Shown: piece by piece, positions 1 through 7,756 of the stretch
Position numbering within the stretch: the first letter of the stretch is position 1
Layout: each line of letters opens with the position of its first letter
Origin: Exiguobacterium sp018617385
GTDB lineage: Bacteria > Bacillota > Bacilli > Exiguobacteriales > Exiguobacteriaceae
Length of the DNA: 64,000 bases
Direction of reading: 5' to 3'
Assembly: GCF_018617385.1 (NCBI RefSeq)
Contig: NZ_JACSKA010000001.1
Location: forward strand, 1,302,001-1,366,000
Notes under the pieces: model-generated
What the model was told of the DNA's origin: nothing
The model's input: only the letters and a program-made list of their open reading frames with translations
Database searches by the model: none
Program-made: the position numbers and the translations under genes

Positions 1-1147
1 ACCCGAGTCCGATCCCATCGACGATGGAATACGTGAACGGAATCATGATGATGACGAGAATCGCCGGGAAGGCATGCTCCCAGTTATCGAGAGGCAAATG
101 CTTCACGTTTTGGAACATCATCATGCCGATGATAATCAACACCGGTGCGATCGCCGTCACCGGGATGATGGCAAAGAGCGGTAGCAATAAGAGTGATACC
201 ACATACAATCCAGACGTGACGAACGAAGCGATCCCGCCTCGCGCCCCGACCGATATTCCGGCAGCCACTTCGACCGTCGAGACGGTCGGGCTTGACCCGA
301 ACATGGCCCCGGCCATCGTCGAGAGACCTTGTGCGACGAGACCTTTCGGCGCCTCTTCTTCTTTGCCGATTGCCCGTGTCTGATTCTGAATCAAGCTGAT
401 GTTTTCAATCAACAAGACGAGCGTCAGCACACCGACCGCGACGAAGAAGAGTGGAGATGTCGACTCGGCGAACGAGATGTTCCCAAATACCGTGCCGAAC
501 GATTCGAAGAACGGTGTCAACGCGAAGCTTCCCGTCCAATCGAGTGTTCCCATCACGGCACTGAGTCCGACACCGAAACCGATTGTCCAAAGAAAGCTGC
601 TCGGCCCCATCTTCAAGAACAGTAAGATGGCGACGAAGAGTGACAGGAATGCGACTTGGACGTCACGCTCCCCGAGATCACCGATGTGAAGCAATGCCCC
701 TCCCCCGCCTGAGACGATCCCTGCCGCCTCGAGCCCGATCAAGATGAGGAAGAGGCCAAGACCGACCGTCAATCCGTCATGAATGATCGGCGGGAACGCG
801 TTCGCCAATTTCCTCGCGACTTTGGTGACCGTCAATAGTACGACGAGTACACCTGAGACGAACGATACGGCGAGCGCACTTTGCCAGCTCAACCCCATCT
901 GCAGGACGAGCGTGTACGTGAAGAGCGCATTAATCCCCATTCCCGGTAACAAGAGAAGCGGTAGATTGAAGAATCCCGCAATCAATGTCCCGATGATGCT
1001 TGTCAAAATCGCTCCGACGAGCGCCCCCTCGAACGGGAGTCCGGCTTGTGTCAAGATTGCCGCATGTACGGCCGGGATGTATGCTGTCGCCAGAAAGTTC
1101 AGCACGCCCCCGTATGTTTCTGTTTTCCATTCTGTTTGTTTTGCCAT
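1..1147 (-). CDS. Purine permease of the AzgA/PbuG type (partial, C-terminus cut by the window)
   Basis: An open minus-strand frame starts with ATG at 1147 and runs off the left edge after about 382 codons, so the end of the protein is missing. The product is a multi-spanning membrane protein. It shows the family's N-terminal 'LPGMGINALF' segment, long hydrophobic helices, and a conserved 'SSPTVSTVEVAAGISVGARGG' type loop. AzgA-type NCS2 transporters (PbuG, PbuO in Bacillus) import guanine, hypoxanthine or adenine by proton symport. The substrate cannot be told from sequence. I looked for a purine riboswitch upstream and saw none. A sigma-A-like promoter lies at 1202-1231. Confidence 0.88.
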   Translation of the reverse strand, partial: MAKQTEWKTETYGGVLNFLATAYIPAVHAAILTQAGLPFEGALVGAILTSIIGTLIAGFFNLPLLLLPGMGINALFTYTLVLQMGLSWQSALAVSFVSGVLVVLLTVTKVARKLANAFPPIIHDGLTVGLGLFLILIGLEAAGIVSGGGGALLHIGDLGERDVQVAFLSLFVAILLFLKMGPSSFLWTIGFGVGLSAVMGTLDWTGSFALTPFFESFGTVFGNISFAESTSPLFFVAVGVLTLVLLIENISLIQNQTRAIGKEEEAPKGLVAQGLSTMAGAMFGSSPTVSTVEVAAGISVGARGGIASFVTSGLYVVSLLLLPLFAIIPVTAIAPVLIIIGMMMFQNVKHLPLDNWEHAFPAILVIIMIPFTYSIVDGIGLG

Positions 1148-1182
1148 AGGAATCAATCCTTTATTGGCACCCTCACCCACCC

Positions 1183-1231
1183 GTGTATACACACGAGATT
1201 GATTATATCCTGTCAGACATCTAACAAGCAA
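1183..1231 (-). promoter_or_regulatory. Promoter of the purine permease with a downstream palindrome
   Basis: On the minus strand TTGCTT (1231-1226) and TATAAT (1207-1202) are separated by 18 bp, which fits a sigma-A promoter facing the permease. Ten bases past the -10 box lies the perfect palindrome GTGTATACAC (1183-1192), placed where a repressor could block transcription. The repressor is unknown. Confidence 0.6.
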
Positions 1232-1307
1232 GAGTGATTCGACTCAATTCCTTCTTTGGACCCATTTATGAGACCGATTCCATCAAAAGATTCATTTTAT
1301 AAAACAA

Positions 1308-1319
1308 GAACGTTTGTTC
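1308..1319. promoter_or_regulatory. LexA (SOS) box candidate
   Basis: The sequence GAACGTTTGTTC matches the Gram-positive LexA core GAAC-N4-GTTC exactly, within the 16-bp inverted repeat AAGAAC-GTTT-GTTCTT. It lies 34-45 bp upstream of the extended -10 box of the small toxin-like gene. That position is compatible with LexA control of this promoter. Such 8-specified-base motifs occur by chance, so the link is an inference. Confidence 0.5.
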
Positions 1320-1349
1320 TTATTTTCTGCGCATTTTTGCGAACAAATC

Positions 1350-1358
1350 TGTTATAAT
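1350..1358 (+). promoter_or_regulatory. Extended -10 promoter of the small toxin-like gene
   Basis: TGTTATAAT is a textbook extended -10 element (TG-N-TATAAT). No good -35 hexamer is present 16-18 bp upstream, as is common for extended -10 promoters. Transcription would begin near 1365, giving a leader of about 55-65 nt before the small reading frame at 1421/1430. Confidence 0.6.
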
Positions 1359-1420
1359 GAAGGGGCAGGTTAACGCAGCAATAGTGGGGTCAGCCGTCAA
1401 GTCCACAATGGAGGAAGGCG

Positions 1421-1552
1421 GTGGTGCGGATGGAACAACTTTGGACCTGGGTTGGGGATTATGTGATGATCCCAATCCTCGCTCCGATCATCGTTCACTT
1501 GGTGATTCACCGAACATCCGATCGTGCAACGTCTGAACGCACAAAAAAATGA
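1421..1552 (+). CDS. Small hydrophobic-basic peptide, candidate type I toxin (Fst/TxpA-like)
   Basis: This 40-43 codon frame has a short polar start, one hydrophobic helix containing 'MIPILAPIIVHLVIH', and a basic tail ending in 'TSERTKK'. The 'LAPIIV' core resembles Fst-family type I toxins (consensus APhhVG), which insert into the membrane. The Shine-Dalgarno GGAGG at 1410-1414 best fits the in-frame GTG codons at 1421 or 1424 (spacing 6 or 9). The ATG at 1430 is 15 nt away, so the start is uncertain. The gene is flanked by its own promoter, a convergent antisense promoter and several hairpins. It could instead be a small membrane protein unrelated to toxins. Confidence 0.6.
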   Translation: MVRMEQLWTWVGDYVMIPILAPIIVHLVIHRTSDRATSERTKK

Positions 1553-1578
1553 CCCCCTCGGCGCAATGAGATGGGTCA
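1543..1578 (-). terminator. Intrinsic terminator of the antisense RNA
   Basis: TGACCC (1550-1555) pairs with GGGTCA (1573-1578), with an inner CTC/GAG pair. On the minus strand the hairpin is followed by seven T residues (1549-1543). It overlaps the stop codon of the small peptide gene. In the plus direction the T tract is poor, so it mainly ends minus-strand transcripts. Confidence 0.6.
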
Positions 1579-1640
1579 CTTTCTGATTCACTAACCATTG
1601 TGGCGGCTGGGACCACTCTTAAAGTGGTAGCCTGTAAGCC

Positions 1641-1673
1641 AGAGGTCGGTGTGTCCAGCACCGGTCTCTTTCT
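1641..1673 (+). terminator. Plus-strand hairpin ending the toxin-like mRNA
   Basis: AGAGGTCGGTG (1641-1651) pairs with CACCGGTCTCT (1659-1669) over 11 positions, two of them G-U. The same arms form two mismatches if read from the minus strand, so the hairpin was selected in the plus transcript. It is followed by TTTCTACTT, a modest T tract. A second plus-strand hairpin lies just before it at 1605-1632. Confidence 0.5.
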
Positions 1674-1750
1674 ACTTGCATCATACCATACTTTATCCGC
1701 GTTTTCAGTAAGAGAAACGTTATTTGACACGAAAATCACAAATAATCTTA

Positions 1751-1781
1751 CCGCTCAGGATCAATCAGCCTGAGCGGTTTT
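1751..1781 (+). terminator. Hairpin at the end of ydbT, better read in plus
   Basis: CCGCTCAGG (1751-1759) pairs perfectly with CCTGAGCGG (1769-1777), followed by TTTT on the plus strand. It overlaps the ydbT stop codon. It may serve transcripts arriving from both sides, although the minus-strand T tract is weak. Confidence 0.5.
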
Positions 1782-3264
1782 CGTTCATCTCACTGTATCG
1801 GGAGAACCAGACGAGCATCGCGTCCGCATCTTCTTTCGGGATATCATCGATGGTCTCGACTGATAAGAATCCTCCACGTGTCGAGAACTGCACCGTACAT
1901 AACCCGAAACGGCGCTGCAAGAGCGATTGCTTCACTTGAATCTGTTCGATCCGTGGTTTGTCCGTCAAGAATGAGCGGACGTTGAATGCACCCGTTCGCA
2001 ATTGAATGAATTGATTGAAACGGACATATTTGGTGGTAACAAAACTGAGGACGCGTCCCCCGATGATGATGGCCCATAAGAGCAGGAGCCACCAGGCATA
2101 ATCTCGGAAGAAATATAGCACGAGTCCTGAGACGATGAAGCCGAACCAGCTGATTCGGAGTAGTTTGATTCCTAAGGCACGTCTAGGGAGTCGATGTAGT
2201 TCGTCCGACCATGTGAAGTGCGTGAAGTGTTCACGGAGTACTTGCATCGCCCGGTCACGACGGACGAACGGGAGAATCGTCGACGATTCATCTTTCAATT
2301 CATCCATCGTCCCTGCTGCGACGAGTTCGACCCCGACGATGTGGAACCAGCGACGAATGAACGTTTCTTTGATGCGAATCGCTTGGATCTTCTCATATGG
2401 GATCTCTTTCGCACTTCGGTTCAACAATCCCTTCTCGACGCGAATGCGTTCCCCTCTCCGCTCAAGTCGGAAGTTCCCATACTTCAAGAAGTTGATGACC
2501 ATGCCGATCACGATCGATAGCATCAACACTCCGATGACGAGAAGACCGATGGCGATGACGGACGCGTGGACGACATAATCTTCGACTTGATTAAACGCCC
2601 CATCCAAGTTGATGAAGTCGTCGATTGACGAGATAACCGTCGAGGCGACCGGGAAGATGGCGAAGACAGAGAGCGACGTGATGGATGCCAATACGATTTC
2701 GCGCGTAGATAAGGCGTACAACAGGCGACTTGGTACCGGTGCTGCCTGTGAAGGCGTCTCATCCGACTCTTCTGAGTCATCTACCGCTACTCCACTTTGT
2801 TTCCGATGACGGACCTGTTCGAGAATCTCTTCCAGTCGTTTGGCTTCAGTCGGGAAGACACCCGCTAATTTGAAAGAAGCATCGTCACTGTTGGCATTCG
2901 TATCGAACGTCAATTCGACGACACCAAGCAACCGATAGAGGAATGGACTGTTCGAATGAACACTTTGAATCTTATAGAGTGGAAGCGATTTTTCTTTTTT
3001 CAACCAGTTCCCTTCGATGACATAGACAGTCTTTTCATCGAGGGCATATCGGAAGTTTAACCATCCGAAGAACTTCTGAACAATGTCGAGTAATAGGAAG
3101 AGTAAAATCCCGACTCGGATGATGATACCGAATGTCGAGTCCCAGTCGTTGTTGAGCACAAAGAGTAACACGATTGGAATGGCGAACGACTTGATGACTT
3201 CGAGAATACGCAGCACCAAAACGCGACTCGGGAGTCGATGCCATGTTAACGCGGTCTCGGTCAT
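1765..3264 (-). CDS. ydbT: YdbT-like membrane protein with repeated bacterial PH domains
   Basis: The 499-aa product has paired membrane helices near the N-terminus (about residues 24-65), around 200-260 and near 365-405, each followed by a soluble bPH_2-like stretch. One is seen in 'RYALDEKTVYVIEGNWLKKEKSLPL' type sequence. The YdbT family (DUF304/bPH_2 repeats) is found next to ydbS in Bacilli; its molecular job is not settled, and in B. subtilis the pair is linked to envelope-stress or antimicrobial resistance. It overlaps the end of ydbS by 4 bp (3261-3264), so the two are translationally coupled. Confidence 0.85.
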   Translation of the reverse strand: MTETALTWHRLPSRVLVLRILEVIKSFAIPIVLLFVLNNDWDSTFGIIIRVGILLFLLLDIVQKFFGWLNFRYALDEKTVYVIEGNWLKKEKSLPLYKIQSVHSNSPFLYRLLGVVELTFDTNANSDDASFKLAGVFPTEAKRLEEILEQVRHRKQSGVAVDDSEESDETPSQAAPVPSRLLYALSTREIVLASITSLSVFAIFPVASTVISSIDDFINLDGAFNQVEDYVVHASVIAIGLLVIGVLMLSIVIGMVINFLKYGNFRLERRGERIRVEKGLLNRSAKEIPYEKIQAIRIKETFIRRWFHIVGVELVAAGTMDELKDESSTILPFVRRDRAMQVLREHFTHFTWSDELHRLPRRALGIKLLRISWFGFIVSGLVLYFFRDYAWWLLLLWAIIIGGRVLSFVTTKYVRFNQFIQLRTGAFNVRSFLTDKPRIEQIQVKQSLLQRRFGLCTVQFSTRGGFLSVETIDDIPKEDADAMLVWFSRYSEMNENRSG

Positions 3265-3788
3265 ACGACATCCTCCTCTTCAATGCGTGCATAGATGGCA
3301 ATCTGTTCACGGAGTGTCTTGGCGAACGACTCTTCAATCGCATAGATTTCGTGAGAACCGGCCGCTGTCCCGATGGTGATGGTCTGTAACCCGTATTTAC
3401 GGAGAAGCGGTCCTTGCTCCGCATGAACATATTGGACCTTTGTCATCGGGATGAGCACATCGTGTGTCGTGATGATCCCATGGTGAATCCGAATCTCGAG
3501 TGGCTGAACGTCATACGTGAATCGTTCTTGTTTCCACTTTTGGAACCAGATGAGATCAATCAGGCTATAGACGACATCGATGACGAGTAGCACAATCAAA
3601 CCAATCTGTATCCAAGTCGGCCAGTCGAACCAGTAAGCGGCCGCCACGAGAGCTCCTGTGACAAGAAGTCCGATGAGATAAAAAATCGCACTTGATAACC
3701 GGAAGACGGCACGTGCCTCGATTGGAAGTGTGCCGCTGATTCGTTGTGGTGTGACACCTTCTTCAGGTGTCGGTGTTGTTTCTGACAT
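3261..3788 (-). CDS. ydbS: YdbS-like PH-domain membrane protein
   Basis: This 175-aa protein has two adjacent membrane helices at about residues 35-80, followed by a bPH_2 (DUF304) domain containing 'IRIHHGIITTHDVLIPMTKVQYV'-like sequence, split here by reading rather than by a break. It is the first gene of the ydbS-ydbT operon. The ATG at 3788 follows AGGGGG at a good distance. Membrane PH-domain proteins of this class probably act as a complex with YdbT in the cytoplasmic membrane. The length is close to the family norm. Confidence 0.85.
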   Translation of the reverse strand: MSETTPTPEEGVTPQRISGTLPIEARAVFRLSSAIFYLIGLLVTGALVAAAYWFDWPTWIQIGLIVLLVIDVVYSLIDLIWFQKWKQERFTYDVQPLEIRIHHGIITTHDVLIPMTKVQYVHAEQGPLLRKYGLQTITIGTAAGSHEIYAIEESFAKTLREQIAIYARIEEEDVV

Positions 3789-4142
3789 GGTGAATCCCCC
3801 TATCGTTCTTATGTATCTGTCTCTATTGTATACGCATTTCTTCTCGAAAAGTTTCAGGATTCGGTCTGGAATGTACTTAAGACTTCATAATAACTCGTAA
3901 AATAATGGATAATACAATCTTTTTCATTTCCCTGCCCCTTCAAGTATAGATAATGACAACGAATCGGTTGACGCAGACAATGATTTTTCTAGACTAACAC
4001 AACTTGAGATTATTACCAAATAATTCATTAATCCTTTATTGGCTCATATATAATTGGATTTTATTTACACCTTAGGATATAGCTGAGATAATTGAATTAA
4101 TATCGTTATCAATTCAATCACTACACAATCATCGAGGTAACT
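3789..4142. other. AT-rich intergenic region between divergent units
   Basis: This 354-bp stretch separates ydbS (leftward) from the ABC operon (rightward). I see no gene in it. A weak plus-strand promoter candidate is TTGACG (3968-3973) with TAGACT 16 bp later (3990-3995). A TATAAT at 4049-4054 lacks a convincing -35. Near the minus-strand start of ydbS a TACAAT-like -10 lies at about 3827. None of these is strong. Confidence 0.4.
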
Positions 4143-6137
4143 ATGAGACAAAACATATTAAAAAAATTAATTCCTTTTTATTTTAAACAGATGAGCCGAA
4201 ACGTATTCTATTTGATTGCACTTATCTTTATCCCGATTGTCCTCATATTAAAAATCGTTGCGAACGTGAACGAGCCGTTCGAGTACATGATGTTTCCTAA
4301 TGTCTTAAAAGGCATAGTGATTCCTATTCAAGGTGTTATGTTGATTGTCAGCGTAGTCATGTATCGTCTTACTTCAGATGAGGCACAATACAGAAGTCAA
4401 TTGACTCTTCCGAACATTGTGTGGATTCAATTTCAAAAGATTGTCGCCATACTCTTCATACATACGTTCTTTTCATTTTGTGCCATCTTACTCGGGCTTC
4501 TACCTGTCGTCACTTATTTCTCATTTAATCAAATCGAAACATGGTCCTTTTATCAGCAGCTGTTATTCCATTCACTTACTTTCTATCTACTTCCACTACT
4601 AATTGCATCGGTATGGGGAATCAATGTGGGTCTCCTGTTCGGAAAAAAGCGAAGCGGCATTCTCGTCCTCTTTATCCTATGGATATTGTTCGGACCACTG
4701 AATACAGAGATTTTTTCTGAGTTCTTCTTAGAAAAAGGATTTAATAGCCCAAATGCTTACTTCTTTTTCGGACCTCTACAACCTGAGGTCATCTATTACG
4801 AACTGACAGGTTTTTTGAGTAGCAACGCACTATTTATTAAGAACATGTTGATTTTATGTTTTCATTTTGGACTCACCCTATGGATCATATCGTGTTGGGC
4901 AATCAGAAGGAGTCATCGTATTCAGATAACAGTCTTGGCAATTATGCTGTTCTCAGTGATTGCATCTAGTGCTTCTTTCGCATTAAGCCATGACCAGTTG
5001 GTATTCGATCGTTCTCTCGATACGGAAACGACAGAACATTATGAACTACCTTATCCATATGATTTTTCACAAATAGATTCATTTTTGAACTTTGAAATAA
5101 TCAATGTTCAGTTGAAATTAGCGAAGCAATCACATGGTCAGTTCGAAGTGGAAGCAGACTATACTTTAGTGTCGAGTACAGAAACTATTGTGTTATCGCT
5201 CTATCATCCTTACCAGGTAAAACATATCAGTGTAAACCAGCGAGAAGTCTCGTTCCATCAAGTTGGAGATTTCATCGAGATTGAGGCTGTAACGCTCGGA
5301 GTACCAACTGCATTGTCTGTCCGATATACAATCCCAAACACAAGTCAATTCCCAATCACTAATGAAGTAACCTATCTGCCTGCTTGGTTAAACTGGTATC
5401 CAACAAAACAATCTTATCCGAACAGCAGAATCGGGTCTGAGAACTTTAAACCTGTGATTAATCGAACGAATAGCGTACCTGTCACGTTGCATTATTCGCC
5501 ACAATCTAAGTTTTTAACAAACCTTATCGAGCAAGCTCCTGCTCATTATGAAGGTGTACAGGCAGGGGTTACGTTGTTTGAGGGATCATTTGAAGCGTAT
5601 CAAGCGGAAGATCAAGAAATAATCGTCGATCAGTCATGGACACCACCATACTCGTATTGGCCGATTCTAAAAGAAACGCTTCAATCAATTCATGCACTCA
5701 CTGAAAGAGAGTTTGGTATATCAAGCTCCTTGCCTGATAAGATCATCCTCCTATCGCCTAATCTTGAGAAATTCAGTTACCGAGATAATCAGCATTTACT
5801 CCTTCATGTGGGGAGTAATTTACGATTAGATCACGACCTACCAGAAGTCGTTCGAGCATACATGCCTGCCTTGTTTTGGTCACATTCAAACACAGACAGC
5901 CAAATCCAGCCGACACGAGCGGCATTCGATGATGCGATGGCTTTTTGGCTATCAGTCGAATTGAATCTCCCCTCACCGCTCGAACCAGACCCTTTCTTCT
6001 TAGAATCAATTCTTAACGGGGAGGAACTGGTCGCATCTAAAGAGCAAATATCTGAATTCATGCAATTGACTCATCAACAGCAACTCATCTTTTTGAAAAA
6101 ATGGTATCGAGATTTGAACAGTGCGTCAAAAGTATAA
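4143..6137 (+). CDS. ABC transporter permease fused to an M1-peptidase-like external domain lacking HExxH
   Basis: The 664-aa product starts at ATG 4143 after GAGGTAACT. Residues 1-285 form about seven hydrophobic helices typical of an ABC-2-type permease. Residues 290-664 are soluble and probably extracytoplasmic. This part first looks like a beta-rich domain and then like the helical part of an M1 aminopeptidase: 'VVRAYMPALFW' (about 569-579) sits where HExxH would be, and 'AFDDAMAFWLS' (about 594-604) where the family has W-L-N-E-G-F-A-x-Y. No zinc ligands are visible, so it is likely a binding rather than catalytic domain. The next two genes encode its ATPase and a second membrane subunit. 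Confidence 0.7.
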   Translation: MRQNILKKLIPFYFKQMSRNVFYLIALIFIPIVLILKIVANVNEPFEYMMFPNVLKGIVIPIQGVMLIVSVVMYRLTSDEAQYRSQLTLPNIVWIQFQKIVAILFIHTFFSFCAILLGLLPVVTYFSFNQIETWSFYQQLLFHSLTFYLLPLLIASVWGINVGLLFGKKRSGILVLFILWILFGPLNTEIFSEFFLEKGFNSPNAYFFFGPLQPEVIYYELTGFLSSNALFIKNMLILCFHFGLTLWIISCWAIRRSHRIQITVLAIMLFSVIASSASFALSHDQLVFDRSLDTETTEHYELPYPYDFSQIDSFLNFEIINVQLKLAKQSHGQFEVEADYTLVSSTETIVLSLYHPYQVKHISVNQREVSFHQVGDFIEIEAVTLGVPTALSVRYTIPNTSQFPITNEVTYLPAWLNWYPTKQSYPNSRIGSENFKPVINRTNSVPVTLHYSPQSKFLTNLIEQAPAHYEGVQAGVTLFEGSFEAYQAEDQEIIVDQSWTPPYSYWPILKETLQSIHALTEREFGISSSLPDKIILLSPNLEKFSYRDNQHLLLHVGSNLRLDHDLPEVVRAYMPALFWSHSNTDSQIQPTRAAFDDAMAFWLSVELNLPSPLEPDPFFLESILNGEELVASKEQISEFMQLTHQQQLIFLKKWYRDLNSASKV

Positions 6138-6155
6138 GTGATTCGGAGGTACACC

Positions 6156-7010
6156 ATGATACAAGTGGAACACATCGTGAAAAGGTACAAGAAACATATG
6201 GCTCTCGATCATGTCTCGCTAAACATTGAAGGGATATATGGTCTCCTTGGGTCGAACGGAGCGGGAAAGACGACATTAATGAAAATCATTTGCGGGCTAA
6301 CGAATGCGTCCGGTGGAAATATCCGGGTGAACGGTCAATCAATGATGAAACGTAAATATGCGAATACAGCTGGAATGATTGGTTTCTTAGCCCAAGACTT
6401 TAATGTTTATCCTTCCTTGTCTGTAAACGAAGTTCTCTTTCATCTAGCCCTATTGCAAGGTATCGTCGACCGCAAGAAACAAGAGAGTGTCATTCAACAA
6501 GCGTTAGAAAGAGTCAACTTGACCGATAAATCCAACCTGAAGATGAAAGAACTATCAGGTGGGATGCGACGCCGCGTTGGGATCGCTCAATTGTTGCTGC
6601 GTGAGCCGGAGATTCTCGTCTTCGATGAACCGACTGCAGGCCTTGATATCGAAGAGCGGATCCGCTTCCGAAACCTTCTTCGCGACTTAAGTCATGATCA
6701 TACAATCATTATTTCTTCACATATCGTGGAGGATATTGAGTTCTTGTGTACAAAGATTGGACTCTTATCGAATGGACACGTCTTGTTCGAAGGCACACCT
6801 GAGGAATTGAAGAAGAAAGCAGAAGGTTCGTTGGCGGAAGCGCAAATCAATCTTATGGAATTGAATAAATGGGTGAAAGATCATGATGTAGTACATATCG
6901 AAGAAACATCAGACGGAGCCTGTATCCGATATTTTGATGAAGAGAAAGGCGATGCGAACATCGTTCCTCGACTTTCAGATGGTTACTTAGCTGTGATGAG
7001 GGCGCAATGA
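6156..7010 (+). CDS. ABC transporter ATP-binding protein
   Basis: The 284-aa protein has all ABC-ATPase motifs: Walker A 'GSNGAGKTT' near residue 35, the signature 'LSGGMRRR', Walker B 'ILVFDEPT', and a D-loop/H-loop region ending 'IIISSHIVEDIE'. The ATG at 6156 is chosen over an upstream in-frame ATG because CGGAGG sits eight bases before it. It is the energy subunit for the membrane proteins encoded on either side, and its stop overlaps the start of the next gene (7007-7010). The final 60 residues are a variable tail. The substrate is unknown; the class resembles Ytr/Bcr-type exporters. Confidence 0.9.
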   Translation: MIQVEHIVKRYKKHMALDHVSLNIEGIYGLLGSNGAGKTTLMKIICGLTNASGGNIRVNGQSMMKRKYANTAGMIGFLAQDFNVYPSLSVNEVLFHLALLQGIVDRKKQESVIQQALERVNLTDKSNLKMKELSGGMRRRVGIAQLLLREPEILVFDEPTAGLDIEERIRFRNLLRDLSHDHTIIISSHIVEDIEFLCTKIGLLSNGHVLFEGTPEELKKKAEGSLAEAQINLMELNKWVKDHDVVHIEETSDGACIRYFDEEKGDANIVPRLSDGYLAVMRAQ

Positions 7011-7642
7011 TGGATATATACCGTTTACTAAGAATTCAATTATTTGAATGGAGATATCAGCGGTTACTCGGGATTATTCCGCTATTTGTATTCTGCGCTT
7101 CTCTTCTTGTTATAGTTAGGGACAGTTCTGAACTGCACCTCAGTATACAGATTGTCCATTCTCTCTATCTGCCTTGGATTTCATGGTCTGTCATTCTTTA
7201 TTTTCAGCCGTTATATGACACAGGGGCTTATTACACATTGATCCCACACTACCGAAAATGGATTGGGTTCAATTTCGTGTTCCTGTTCACATTTTATGTT
7301 ATAGGGTATCTTTTATTGCTATTTAATATCGATGGCGCGTTCCGGTTGATTCAAACAAATCCATTAATACTAGTTCACCATCTACTTTTACTAACTCTCT
7401 TTTGGTGGATTGGAGCAGCTCTGGTACTTCTTTTAAAGAACTTTGAGTATGCGACTGCCCTCGTACTAACCTATACACTCATCGAGGTGATTACTCGAGG
7501 TGAGTTTATGCCTTGGCCGCATATCTTTTACTTCTATGAGTATTATGATTTTACAATTTATATGCAAAAAATCAGTTTGATTGTGTTCATTTCGTTAGTT
7601 TTTGTTTGTCTGGCACTTGTACGTTTGTACAAAAGAGATTGA
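7007..7642 (+). CDS. Small membrane subunit of the ABC transporter
   Basis: The 211-aa protein is almost entirely hydrophobic, with about six predicted helices (for example 'LLGIIPLFVFCASLLVIV' near residue 20 and 'ISLIVFISLVFVCLALV' near the end). Its ATG overlaps the stop of the ATPase gene, so the three genes form one operon ended by the terminator at 7696-7739. I recognise no named family. By context it is the second permease component, half the size of the first and without a soluble domain. Confidence 0.65.
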   Translation: MMDIYRLLRIQLFEWRYQRLLGIIPLFVFCASLLVIVRDSSELHLSIQIVHSLYLPWISWSVILYFQPLYDTGAYYTLIPHYRKWIGFNFVFLFTFYVIGYLLLLFNIDGAFRLIQTNPLILVHHLLLLTLFWWIGAALVLLLKNFEYATALVLTYTLIEVITRGEFMPWPHIFYFYEYYDFTIYMQKISLIVFISLVFVCLALVRLYKRD

Positions 7643-7695
7643 AGAGGTTCATTCGTCTTTTATATAGGTCATTCTATAAATATTTTATACACACA

Positions 7696-7739
7696 AAAAC
7701 CTAAAGGAGCACACGGTTTCGAGTACTCCTTTAGGTTTT
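7696..7739. terminator. Bidirectional intrinsic terminator
   Basis: AAAACCTAAAGGAG (7696-7709) pairs perfectly with CTCCTTTAGGTTTT (7726-7739). A-rich and T-rich flanks allow it to end both the ABC operon (plus) and the convergent exporter-like gene (minus). Confidence 0.9.
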
Positions 7740-7756
7740 CTATCAATCATTCCTTC

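Larger units (their letters stand above)
1384..1616 (+). other. Long-range complementarity between toxin mRNA leader and 3' region
   Basis: The leader segment 1384-1411 and the downstream segment 1595-1616 are complementary in three blocks: GTGG with CCAC, CAGCCG with CGGCTG, and CCACAATGG with CCATTGTGG, with a small bulge between. The last block reaches the edge of the GGAGG ribosome site at 1410-1414. Full-length mRNAs of known type I toxins are often kept silent by such 5'/3' pairing; here this role is inferred. Confidence 0.55.
1543..1674 (-). ncRNA. Candidate antisense antitoxin RNA
   Basis: An extended -10 box on the minus strand (TGGTATGAT, 1688-1680) faces leftward and would start an RNA near 1673. 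The strong minus-strand terminator at 1543-1578 would end it after roughly 130 nt. This RNA would be fully complementary to the 3' part of the toxin-like mRNA and touch its last codons. That is the layout of TxpA/RatA and BsrG/SR4 convergent pairs. No expression evidence is available; the call rests on promoter, terminator and geometry. Confidence 0.5.

Noticed and set aside
1148..1300. Purine riboswitch before the permease gene
   Set aside because: Neither the conserved loop sequences nor the three-way junction pattern is present.
1337..1358. Second LexA-like box (GAACAAATCTGTT)
   Set aside because: The spacing between half-sites is wrong (GAAC-N6-GTT), so it does not meet the consensus.
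1488..1739. Minus-strand frame across the antisense RNA region
   Set aside because: No ribosome site, no domain, and it crosses terminator hairpins; the region is better explained by RNA features.
4143..6137. Active M1 aminopeptidase
   Set aside because: There is no HExxH motif anywhere in the protein.
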